Source: Chara braunii (taxonomy: Eukaryota > Streptophyta > Charophyceae > Charales > Characeae). Taken from it: a stretch of 26,453 bases of DNA. Below are positions 9,540 to 18,085 of the stretch, piece after piece. Each line of letters begins with the position of its first letter. Within the stretch, counting starts at the first letter, position 1. The stretch spans positions 812,739 through 839,191 of the forward strand of contig BFEA01000534.1 of assembly GCA_003427395.1 (NCBI GenBank), written 5' to 3'. The position numbers were made by a program, and so were the translations under genes. The notes below the pieces were generated by a model that was given only the letters and a program-made list of their open reading frames with translations, ran no database searches and was not told where the DNA came from.

Positions 9540-10985
9540 GATCAAAATTCTGCTAATCTTGTCTTTCAAGCAGTTATTGATGCGCGCTCTCTTTCTCCCC
9601 AATAGCCTCAATGTCACCTTTCCGTTTTGATCTGGAAAAAGACGAATGGCAGATTGCAGTCCGACCCTCATTAACCATTGTCACCACCTAGGATTCAGAA
9701 TTGTTAGTGCACTTATTGAGAGAAAACATCTCATCGGCTTAAGTTATCTGCAGAGATGACAAGGATGAAAGTTTGAACATAATATGGAAGAATGAGTTAG
9801 GGAAATCGCATATGAGAGATCTCGACGAAGCTAGATTGACATGATGTGGGCGTCGGTGATTCTTAATGACCGCTGCAAATCTGTACAGAATGGTCCTGTG
9901 GCCACATCAAACAACTCTGTAGTCATGGCTACGTTTTTGATAGGCTAGATGAAATCAGGCGGACCACCGCCTGCGGTGCCAGCCTGTTTTTTTTCAAACG
10001 CCAAACTCAGACCAGTTGTACTGCAGTATTGGGAGGATTGGACCAACCAATCCCTGCAAGAGGAACTGCTAGAAAACCATGCTGGGGCGTTGGTTGACCT
10101 GCATAAGTTGTTATTAAATTGTACCTCCCAATGCTTATTCACCCCTCTCAAACTGGGTTTGTCCCGAGCCGCCAGATACGCATAAACATTGTGCTGGCGC
10201 AACAGGTCCTCAAAGAGGAGGAAGTTGCAGGGCAGGAGTTGCCTTTTATCTCTATAAATCTGGGGAAAGCCTACAAGAGGGTGTGTTGGGAGTTCCTGTT
10301 ACAGGCCGAAGGGGTATTGGAGGAGTGTTTAGAAGATGGGTGAGATGCATCTTGTCAATGGTAGCCACAGTCATGCAAGTGAACGGGGTCTGGTCAGAAA
10401 CATTTACGGTCACGAGGTCAGTGAGGTAGGGATACCCTCTTTCACCGACATTATATGCTATCTATATAGAATCATTACATAACTTCTTGGGGGACAACTT
10501 GACACCAAGATGGGGAGGAGTGGAGCAAATGGCCAACCGAGTAGTTGCAGCAGTATCGACGTTATCTGCCTGGGACATAAGAGTGTATATGGGAGTTTTC
10601 CATAAAACTCTTGTCATAAGGAACTCCATCCTGGCCACACTTTGGTTTGCGGGGGCCATACACATGCCGGGCAAGCGCAATTTCTATTATCTTGAGCAAG
10701 CCATATAGACATATATATGGTCAAACGACGGAACTGGTCAAGACTCTATAGCCTATGTAGCATGGAAGACGCTCATCCAACCAAGATGTGGAGGGTTGGG
10801 GTAACTGGATCCACGCCTGCAACTGATGACCCTCCAAATTCGACACCTAATATGCTGAGATTGAGAGGGGAATAGCGGTGCCAATTGGCAAGACAAAACT
10901 TATCATATGCCCTCAGACTGTCGTAGGAGCTGGTGAAGTCAGCCTATTGAGCTCAGGTTTGATCAGCCATGTGAGGAGGGACACG
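9540..10985 (+). pseudogene. Decayed LINE reverse transcriptase (ORF2 fragment)
   Basis: Several conserved blocks of a non-LTR retrotransposon reverse transcriptase appear in order on the + strand. They are SQTGFVPSRQI (10146-10178), motif A as FISINLGKAYKRV (10245-10283), GYPLSPTLYAIYIESL (from 10430), a thumb-like block with LVIRNSILATLWF (about 10610-10650) and VAWKTLIQPRCGGLG (about 10757-10801). In motif A the catalytic Asp is replaced by Asn and the following Asp by Lys. The segment that should hold the YADD motif is absent, since the PLSP block passes straight into post-catalytic sequence. Frameshifts and stops (for example near 10340, 10425, 10706 and 10801) break the frame. The element is therefore dead. 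The 9.54-10.1 kb part is probably the upstream linker but is not clearly recognisable. Similarity stops near 10985. Confidence 0.85.
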
Positions 10986-10996
10986 GTGTCGGCACC

Positions 10997-11016
10997 ATTA
11001 CCCTTACAAGGGTAAT
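10997..11016. repeat. Perfect short inverted repeat at the LINE 3' break
   Basis: ATTACCCTT (10997-11005) and AAGGGTAAT (11008-11016) are perfect complements around AC. With one mismatch the arms extend outward through CAC and GTG. The hairpin sits within about 15 bases of the point where LINE similarity ends. It is not followed by a T run that would make it a terminator. Confidence 0.8.
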
Positions 11017-11700
11017 TGTGCGTGTTTATTGCACCTCGCAGGAGGGGCACCCTTGATGATATTTGAGAGAGTGACGTGCCTTAGGCTCGACCACGACTGA
11101 CTCTTGGAAGTCAGGAAGTGGCGGGGCCACGCTTGGATGAGTCAGAGGGTGTGTGTGTGGGCGTGCACTTTGCGGGCGCGCGTTAGTTAGATGCTTGACT
11201 AGTGTGAACGAACGAACCGGTCGGCAGTGTAGGCCGGGAAAAAGTCAGAATTTGGATAAAGTTGCGTAGGTCGCAACCTCGGGCGCGCCGACGGAGTCGT
11301 GGCCAGCGCTAAAGTTAATCGTTGAAGCTACGGCTAGAGGGGGATTCTCATTGACTTACTGAAAAGTCGGCAGGCCGCACCGCGTGGGGTGTGCAGGGCA
11401 CAAANGTTGACGGCGTCGNAATTGCCAATGAGATTTAGCANAGAGGANATGAGTAAAGGCCGNTTTTTTTTTTTTTTGGCTTGGAGANGGTAAAAGAGCG
11501 GCCTTTCCAAGGAAGAAGNTAGTGTGAGGGAGCTTACCTGTTGGCCGNGGCGTCNCGGGCTACGTGTGCGATGTNTCGAGCAAAGAGCCGGCCCCAAGCA
11601 GCGAAAGCGTGACATTGCAGGGCTTGGGCTCGAGTAGTAAGCCAAGCAACGGCCTTGGTGCACCTGCTACACGCCCGAGTAGGCCGCAGTTACTCTTCAT
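11017..11700. other. GC-rich, no gene recognised; scattered ambiguous bases
   Basis: The stretch is GC-rich with GTGTG and GGGCGCGC segments. Ten isolated ambiguous bases lie between 11405 and 11574, close to a T15 run, so the assembly is unsure here. Open frames across it are short and lack recognisable domains. Confidence 0.5.
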
Positions 11701-11712
11701 ATGTAGAACTGC

Positions 11713-11800
11713 GCCTGGTGAAACCAGGCTTGGGCTTAGCCCTATTGGTTACAGCACTAGACTTTCGCCTCGTAGATCCTGGGATCGAGGCCAACAAATG
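11713..11800 (+). mobile_element. tRNA-derived SINE head (first copy)
   Basis: TAGCCCTATTGG (11737-11748) resembles a pol III A-box with a one-base D-loop variation, and GGATCGAGGCC (11782-11792) matches the B-box consensus at nine of eleven positions. The 45-bp spacing is right for a tRNA. An anticodon-arm-like segment lies between them. A perfect 7-bp hairpin precedes the head (GCCTGGT 11713-11719 with ACCAGGC 11723-11729, loop GAA). The body probably continues toward an AT-rich tail near 11960-12020, but its end is not defined. It is too degenerate for a functional tRNA. Confidence 0.55.
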
Positions 11801-11867
11801 GTAATAGCGGAACAAGGAGTGTACTTTGGTGAAACTCCGAGGAATTGAAGGTCCTGCGGGACTATCC

Positions 11868-11920
11868 CCCTTGGTTTTGCGCGGGGTTCCGACTGCGGGC
11901 CCGACGGGCAGGACCAAGGG
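11868..11920. repeat. 8-bp inverted repeat in the SINE body
   Basis: CCCTTGGT (11868-11875) is complementary to ACCAAGGG (11913-11920), with a 37-base GC-rich loop. It lies about 75 bp downstream of the B-box-like element and may be a folded part of the SINE body. Confidence 0.5.
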
Positions 11921-12054
11921 ACCGAGTCCCAGCGGTTCCGGTCCCCCTACCTGTTTATCAGTTCTTTTTCTAAATTTTATTAATTATTATTCTCATTTTT
12001 ATTTTTATTAGTTATTTTGGTCCCATTTTGGGACAAGGTCACGGCAGTAGGACC

Positions 12055-12203
12055 CAAGAGCCTAGCCTAGTGGGTATATTGAACTGTTGCAATACAAACC
12101 TGTGTTCGAATCCAGATGATGGAACTTGATGAGTAAAACCGAATATTTCTGATTCGTCTGGGCCCGGTCAATTCGGGGGTGATATCCCGAATCCGTGGCC
12201 GCA
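12055..12203 (+). mobile_element. tRNA-like pol III promoter/SINE head upstream of the U6-like sequence
   Basis: TAGCCTAGTGG (12063-12073) fits the pol III A-box consensus exactly, and TGTTCGAATCC (12103-12113) fits the B-box with one mismatch. The 40-bp spacing is typical. The anticodon-loop region reads TTGCAAT. Beyond the B-box a stem-loop is formed by ATTCGGG (12171-12177) and CCCGAAT (12186-12192), 11 bases before the U6-like start. No TTTT occurs between the A-box and the U6-like segment, so pol III would not be expected to stop in between. It could be a tRNA-derived SINE or the promoter half of a dicistronic unit. Confidence 0.65.
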
Positions 12204-12303
12204 GTCCTTCAGGACATCCGTTAAAGTTGGAACGATACAGAGAAGACTAGCACGGCTACCTGCGAAGGTCATCTTACCTTTCTATTGGTCGCCTCGTCCT
12301 CCC
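12204..12303 (+). ncRNA. U6: U6 snRNA-like sequence (variant, pseudogene or chimeric retrocopy)
   Basis: The first 70 or so bases align closely with plant U6 snRNA, the spliceosomal RNA that pairs with the 5' splice site and U2. The 5' stem GTCC/GGAC is kept with a shortened loop (12204-12214). The highly conserved block TTGGAACGATACAGAGAAGA follows, containing the intact ACAGAGA box. The AGC catalytic triad is intact in CTAGCACGG. The internal stem-loop region is altered to ACCT-GCGA-AGGT, a 4-bp stem with a GNRA loop. After about 12275 similarity to U6 fades, apart from a possible TTGGTC remnant. A T8 run starts at 12304, so the implied length (about 100 nt) equals normal U6. No upstream TATA box or USE motif is visible, which argues against an ordinary U6 gene. 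Confidence 0.8.
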
Positions 12304-12311
12304 TTTTTTTT
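12304..12311 (+). terminator. T8 pol III terminator candidate
   Basis: Eight consecutive T bases on the + strand lie 100 bases after the U6-like 5' end. This is the first run of four or more T after the A-box at 12063, so a transcript begun at the tRNA-like promoter would end here at about 250 nt. Confidence 0.6.
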
Positions 12312-13003
12312 GTGGAGCACGGATTGGTGTGTCGGGTTCCTGGGAAACCTGTGCCACTTCAGACAATCGGCGCAACTATGAGGCAGCGTGAGGATTCGGC
12401 TTAGGACTTCAGTACAAAGCAGTGCAGCCCGGTGGGAGTCGGGCTGCTTTTTGTTCTGACCACAGCTAATGCACGCGGGGTGAATGTGCGTTAGAAGAGG
12501 GAGCGAGGTGGCAGCAAACAGGGAACTGACGAACGGGAAGGAAACGGAGAAGATGCTGTTCGCCGGTATGGCAGCGAGTGGGGGAAGCCTTACCTGCTCA
12601 TACTCGTCGCTGGCATCTCGAGGAGAGTGAAGAAACAAAGTGAACCTAGATGCAGATCGGCGCCAGGTACTTCCTAGGTGGAAATGGAGATGGAGGGAGA
12701 CCTATCCTGCCGTTATTAATGGAATCGGGCAGGGTGAAGGTTGAAGATTGGAGCTTCTAGCGCAGGAGAACGCTGCANGGCGAGAGTGGGGGCTACAGTG
12801 ACGAAAGGATATACCTGGACTTGATTTTGCGCCAGGTGCACTCGGANGCGGAGGAAGAGATACAGCGANGGANCTAGGAGGCATGGCGGAGTGAAAGGTC
12901 ACTGCGCACTTGGTTCTTGATGGAAGGTGGCAAGGGGAGATGCTAGCCTGGGGGGTTGAGGCTGGGCGAACCAGGTGGTGATGCTGGATGGAGGAGAGAG
13001 TCA
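12312..13003. other. No gene recognised before the gap
   Basis: Mixed, moderately GC-rich sequence with a few ambiguous bases (12778, 12847, 12870, 12873). Minus-strand open frames are short or exist only because they read through the N run. I see no motif worth naming. Confidence 0.5.
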
Positions 13004-13595
13004 NNNNNNNNNNNNNNNNNNNNNNNNNNNNNNNNNNNNNNNNNNNNNNNNNNNNNNNNNNNNNNNNNNNNNNNNNNNNNNNNNNNNNNNNNNNNNNNNN
13101 NNNNNNNNNNNNNNNNNNNNNNNNNNNNNNNNNNNNNNNNNNNNNNNNNNNNNNNNNNNNNNNNNNNNNNNNNNNNNNNNNNNNNNNNNNNNNNNNNNNN
13201 NNNNNNNNNNNNNNNNNNNNNNNNNNNNNNNNNNNNNNNNNNNNNNNNNNNNNNNNNNNNNNNNNNNNNNNNNNNNNNNNNNNNNNNNNNNNNNNNNNNN
13301 NNNNNNNNNNNNNNNNNNNNNNNNNNNNNNNNNNNNNNNNNNNNNNNNNNNNNNNNNNNNNNNNNNNNNNNNNNNNNNNNNNNNNNNNNNNNNNNNNNNN
13401 NNNNNNNNNNNNNNNNNNNNNNNNNNNNNNNNNNNNNNNNNNNNNNNNNNNNNNNNNNNNNNNNNNNNNNNNNNNNNNNNNNNNNNNNNNNNNNNNNNNN
13501 NNNNNNNNNNNNNNNNNNNNNNNNNNNNNNNNNNNNNNNNNNNNNNNNNNNNNNNNNNNNNNNNNNNNNNNNNNNNNNNNNNNNNNNNNNNNNNN
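13004..13595. other. Assembly gap (592 N)
   Basis: A continuous run of N. Nothing can be said about its content, and any open frame crossing it is an artefact. Confidence 1.
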
Positions 13596-15740
13596 CGGTG
13601 TTGAGGGCTTGAGGCTGCTGTTGGCCAGGGATCCCAGTTGCAGAGGTTGCGGCGTACCCGGAGTTGTTCCTACGTGACTGAGCACTGGTGTTGTGCTCTC
13701 GTGCGTTGTAGTTGGGCACTTCAGCGTGCCGTGAATATCACCACAGCTAAACCCCGCGGGCAACAGATTACCGTGGGTAACTCCCAGTCAGGTTGCCACG
13801 GATGCTGTTGGGCGCTGAGTTGTCATGCACTGGATCTCCTGTGCACTATGAGACTAACCGGGCCTGCTGTACCATTGCAGGTGCTACCACTATACCATCA
13901 GCCACTACTACTACGATGCCATGAAGAGGGGCAGCTAATAATTGCTAACGGCTGAGGATACGGGCTGCTGCATCAAGGGTTGCCACCACTGTTAACAGGG
14001 TGGGTTCTGCTGCCTTCTTTTCAAGACACTGTGGATCCCTCTACTCGGTACTGCTGCTACCATTACCAGGCGGTGGTTGGGTATCATTGGTGGTACGGGG
14101 AGGGGGATAAGTGACCAGGGGTCGACCGTTGGATTGCTGTAGAAGGAAAGTGAGACCGTGGCAGCTACCGCACAAGTGTCGCAGGTCCGTGTCACCAGCC
14201 ACCTGTTGCCGACTGACAGAGTGCCTAGGCCTGCTGCAGGTTACATTGAAGATACCCAGGAACGGCTGGGGACCGTTCTGCTGTGCTTTCGGAGTGGTGT
14301 TGCTGTGTCTTGTTGGCCTTGCTGGTTGCCTGGTTCGGGGGCTACCACTGCGGCCGATACCTTGTCTCCCGGCTGTTGCCCCGCCTCCACTTCGAGTGTT
14401 ACTGATGACTTGGCGACCGGCTAGTACAAGGAAGGTGTAGTTGCAGCAAGGGGAACTTCTCCTTCGGCTGCTACAGCCGTGGCCAGCTGTGCGACTATGC
14501 TGCCTGGAATCGCTGCTGACATACATCGCCTAGTGCTGCTATCATAGTGTTACCCCGTTCTCTCGTGGGCGTCAGGTGGTTGTGTAATTGCCGGCACTCC
14601 TATTCTGCTGTAGCTGTGTATGAGCACTCTGAGTTGGCGGGGCGGCCTTGGCTGGCTAAGGAAGGGGTCTTCTGGCCGCTGACATAATTATTGTCGCTGC
14701 GGCTACTAAGTAAATTTTGCCTATTTTCGGACCAACCCGTGGATTTCGAACAGTTAGTACTTAGCTAGTTGCTACTGATTGGAGACAAGACGCCTGTTAC
14801 CGATACTTAGGTGGGTGTTGCTGAAAGCTGTAGGCCCACTCGGGCTGCTGCAGGCTCGTAATGGAGTGCTGTAGTCTTTCTAGGAAACCCCTGCTGGTAG
14901 ACCTTGCCACTTCGACAGCCAGCTGCGTTTTACTACAGCTACCGGGTTGTTGTAGGAGCTGTAGAGTTACTGTTTAAATGTAACCACAGGAGTTGTTGTG
15001 CTGTCTATAGTAGCCGTCCCCTACCACAGCGGCCTAAACTGGAATTACTACAGGCTTCCTGAGTAATCAATTGCGAGTTTCGCTGCGCCTTCTGCTGTGG
15101 TATCGCTTACGTTGTTTCAGGGTGCTGGGCAGCTGCTGAGTTTGGCGGGCCTGTGGCTGCATAGCGGGTGACGCTTTACAGTACACTCAGTGCCTGGTGC
15201 TGAGTAACTGTACTAATTACAGTGCTCAATGCTCGTTGCCATACTCTGCGCCTTGTGGCTACAAGCGCTTTGTTGACTGCGGGGTGCTGCACGGGATGGG
15301 TGCTGCTCCCCACTGAGGACTTTTGCTGGGGGCTGGCTGCTGAGGGCCGGCTAATCCAAGCTGCTGTATTCTACTGGCCACTGTGGGCTAGGTCCAGACT
15401 GCGACTATTGCAGGCCGTTCGTCTTATTGAGTACGCGACAGCCACTGCAGCAGTCCGGATTGCTGTTGAGATAGGCTCAGGCGGGGTGCTATCGCGGAAT
15501 TGGGCGCTGTTTGGGGTGTTGTTGCTGCGCGGAAACGTCGTGCCTTACTAGAAGCAGCAACAACTTGGGCTGGTGAAAGGGGGCACAGTGAGGGAAGGGA
15601 ATGTGGTAACCGTGAGGAGTGAGACCGGGCTTGGCAACGAGGACTATGGCTGCGACTTGAGGGGGTTGGCGGGGGTACCGTTTGAGATTGGTAATCTGCT
15701 CTTAGCTGCGGGTTGAAGGGTGCTACTGCACTGTCTGGCC
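13596..15740. other. CTG/TTG-rich degenerate repetitive region, no gene recognised
   Basis: The + strand is dense in GCTGCTG, TTGCTG, TGTTGTTG and TACTACTAC variants without a fixed period. Its complement resembles the CAA/GCA-rich tract at 0.4-1.3 kb. Open frames (minus 14526-14041, plus 14111-14440, plus 15222-15551) give Cys/Leu/Val-rich or Ser/Gln/Arg-rich proteins with no domain I recognise and no splice or start context that favours one. I treat them as compositional. An old transposon or a decayed trinucleotide repeat is possible. Confidence 0.5.
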
Positions 15741-16200
15741 ATCATTGCGGGGCCCTCAGGCGAGTCAAGGCTTCAAGGCCCTCTCACGCGAGTCTGAGAG
15801 CACCCAACTGAGAGTCTGACTTATTCTCTTTCTGCCCTTCTCAGTCTCAGTCTAGTCTATTGGTGCCGAGAGGAAGGCGGCAGGCGGGATTGCAACCCAT
15901 AGGTCCGTGCCAAGGCCTCTGTGGGAGGTTGCCCCACCGATTGCGGGAGCTTTGCCGGAACCCAGGCGGGGTTCTGGAGGCAGGGAACTTCAGGTATACT
16001 TTTGATAACCTGTGTGATCCTTTCCCCTATGTATTATCCCTGGGCTATCTGAAATTAACTATGTGAAGCTATTACTTTTCTCTTTTGTTATGTATGACAA
16101 GACATGCACTGTGAAAGGTTTAATGAACAAGTATATATGAGAGACCAGATAACCCTTGAGTGAATTCAGACAGAACGAATTGGGGGAAGGCGGGAGGAAG
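15741..16200 (+). other. Unassigned; possible LTR end and primer-binding site near 15860
   Basis: A C/T-rich stretch (15810-15860) is followed by TTGGTGCCGAGAGGAAGG at 15859-15876. The opening TGG fits the start of a tRNA primer-binding site, and the layout resembles the end of an LTR followed by a PBS. I cannot match the rest to a specific tRNA, and no partner LTR or polyprotein is visible, so this is a weak suggestion. The remainder (15880-16200) is unassigned. Confidence 0.2.
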
Positions 16201-16237
16201 NCGTTATGCATGCGTTTTGANNNGGTTAACCCAAGGC

Positions 16238-17490
16238 TGAGCCCCTCCGGGTGGATGTGGGCTCANTGCTATNTTTTATTAAGGTTTGNTGATCTGAATG
16301 AGTGACTCTTATNGCTGGTCTACCCGGGTGGGATAGGATCAGTCGCTGTTTTATTTGAGGGTTTCTGAACAGGAGGATGGGCACCCCGGGTGGGGAAGGC
16401 TCAGAATCCTGGTGTTTATTTTAATGAGTTGTGGTGCGTGTTTTCTTCTGAGGGAGTAACGGCATAAGACTAAGCGTACCCTAGGGTTAGGACGGCTTAG
16501 CCATGAGCCATGAACTAAATGGTCAACCAGAGTATAAAACCTAATATATATACACTTTGAACTTATACTTCTGACAGACCGGGCGGCCCGGGTGGGGAAA
16601 GCCAGTCAGTAAGTCAGGTAGAACTAAGGAAGAGAGAAAGAGATGTAGAGTAAAACAAAGGTAACTGGGCAGACTGAACGTACCCTAGGGTTAGGGCGGT
16701 TCAGTTATATGCTCATGATAACACTAAGGAGCAGAGAGTTAGTATAAATCTGATTTTATTTCCCCTTCTAAACATGAGGCATGATCGGAAGTTCCATTTA
16801 TTGGAAAAGTCCTATCGACTGTTTAATAAGAGAAGCAAAAACATATAGTCTGTGAAAGTATTTGTACCCTATTTTATGTTGTATGGCCAACTAGGCGTAC
16901 CCTAGGGTTAGGGCGGCCTAGCGATAAGCCTTTGTCGTTTAAAGTAAGTTGGACGTACCCTAGGGTTAGGGCAGTCCAACGTTTCGGTGTTTATAACTGT
17001 TCAGGCAGATCAGGCACACCCTAGGGTTAGGGCAACCTGATCACATTACCTTATGTAACTTAAACTGTTGTGGGTAGCTAGGCGTACCCTAGGGTTAGGA
17101 CGGCCTAGTGATATGCCTTTGTCGTTGATGTGTTGTGGGTTGGACGTACCCTAGGGTTAGGGCGGTCCATTTTTTTGTCGTTTGTACTTATGTTCAGGCA
17201 AGCTAGACCTACCCCTGGGTAGGGATGGTCTAGAATGATGTCGTATGTAACTTTGTTTAAAGGAGATTGGGCACACCCTAGGGTTAGGGCAGCCTGGTTC
17301 TATGCTATTTGTCGTCAGTTAGGCAGAAGTCAGACGTACCCTAGGGTTAGGGCGGTCTGGTCATATGCTTTATGTGTACAATTCATGTTATGTTGGGCAT
17401 ACCCTAGGGTTAGGGCAGTCCAAATGTGCGTACTTTACTTGTGTACCTAGGCAGGTCAGGCATACCCTAGGGTTAGGGCCTAATCTGACC
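16238..17490 (+). repeat. Array of about sixteen hairpins with conserved GGGT loop and covarying stems
   Basis: Each unit reads: outer arm, short internal loop, inner arm, GGGT, inner arm complement, short internal loop, outer arm complement. Hairpins start near 16238, 16315, 16363, 16470, 16571, 16673, 16891, 16948, 17008, 17078, 17141, 17203, 17266, 17329, 17393 and 17454. From 16891 on, the starts are 57-70 bp apart (mostly 61-64). Outer arm pairs include ACTGAAC/GTTCAGT (16673-16705), GTTGGAC/GTCCAAC (16948-16980), GATCAGG/CCTGATC (17008-17042), CTAGACC/GGTCTAG (17203-17233) and GGTCAG/CTGACC (17454-17490). Inner stems are CCCTA/TAGGG in most units, CCCT/AGGG at 17203, CCC/GGG at 16315 and 16571, CCCC/GGGG at 16363 and TCC/GGA at 16238. 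Linkers of about 30 bp share an ATATGCCTTTGTCGTTTA-like sequence. No protein-coding potential is evident. It is not a CRISPR array: the repeats are not constant and the context is eukaryotic. Confidence 0.85.
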
Positions 17491-17885
17491 GTATGTCATA
17501 GGAAAGGGGGATGTAAAAGGGAAGGAACAAAGCGATTTAACGAACTACTTGGACTAAATTAATGTGAGATTGTGAGAGTTGTTTGGTTATGCATGCTTAT
17601 GGGCTCTCACTCTGGGCACCTCTTTGATAGTTTAGTTGCTTTAGGTGCTCGCCGAGTGCTAGAGCTATAGGCAGGTAGGATAGATGATGGGAGGGAAAGC
17701 TTGGGATAAGATAGGACTAGCTCTACTAGGAGTTAGGATCGGTGTCATCGCACAGCCTCATCAAGAGGTCGTACAGATTATCGCTGATCCTACCTTCCAA
17801 GTAAGTGTCAGAAGTTAGTCCCAAGTATAGTTATGCCTTGTTTTTTCAGTTTCAGCTTTGTATAAATCTTGGCAACCTCCTGTTC
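17491..17885. other. No gene recognised between the two hairpin families
   Basis: Purine-rich sequence with AGGTAGGATAGATGATGGG-like stretches and no periodic hairpins. Nothing here can be assigned. Confidence 0.5.
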
Positions 17886-18085
17886 CTACAGGAAGCGCTG
17901 CCGAAATTTCTACAAATCTGAAAAAGTTAGTCATTTTTTGGACTCGTAGAAATTTTGGAAAGACATTTTCCTACGGGAAGCCCTGCCGAAATTTCACAGA
18001 ATTTAGGGAGTTAGATTATTATTAGCTAAGAGAGACTTGACAGATCCACCCTGGATAGGGGAGATGCTGCCAAATTTTCTCAGTG
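17886..18085 (+). repeat. Second hairpin-plus-tail repeat family (three units)
   Basis: Three units share the layout of a short stem-loop followed by a CTGCCRAAATT tail. They are TTCC-TACA-GGAA then GCGCTGCCGAAATTT (17883-17909), TTCC-TAC-GGGAA then GCCCTGCCGAAATTT (17969-17994) and CCC-TGGATA-GGG then ATGCTGCCAAATTTT (18048-18078). The first unit also has a 13-bp inverted repeat with one mismatch, CCGAAATTTCTAC (17901-17913) against GTAGAAATTTTGG (17946-17958). The tails match the 6936-6970 and 7231-7267 units 11 kb away. Confidence 0.6.

Noticed and set aside
12702-13763. 353-codon minus-strand frame and shorter frames across the gap
   Set aside because: Most of their residues are read through the N run, so they are artefacts.
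14041-14526. 161-codon minus-strand Ser/Gln/Arg-rich frame
   Set aside because: It lies in CTG/TTG-rich degenerate DNA whose complement is rich in CAG and CAA codons. Composition alone explains the openness and the residue bias.
16891-17490. CRISPR-like regularly spaced repeats
   Set aside because: The repeated part varies in its arms, the linkers are themselves similar to each other, and there are no cas genes. The context is eukaryotic repeat DNA, so a hairpin satellite explains it better.
16891-17490. Interstitial telomere array
   Set aside because: CCCTA and TTAGGG occur once each per 63-bp unit as the two sides of a hairpin, and are not tandem telomere repeats.
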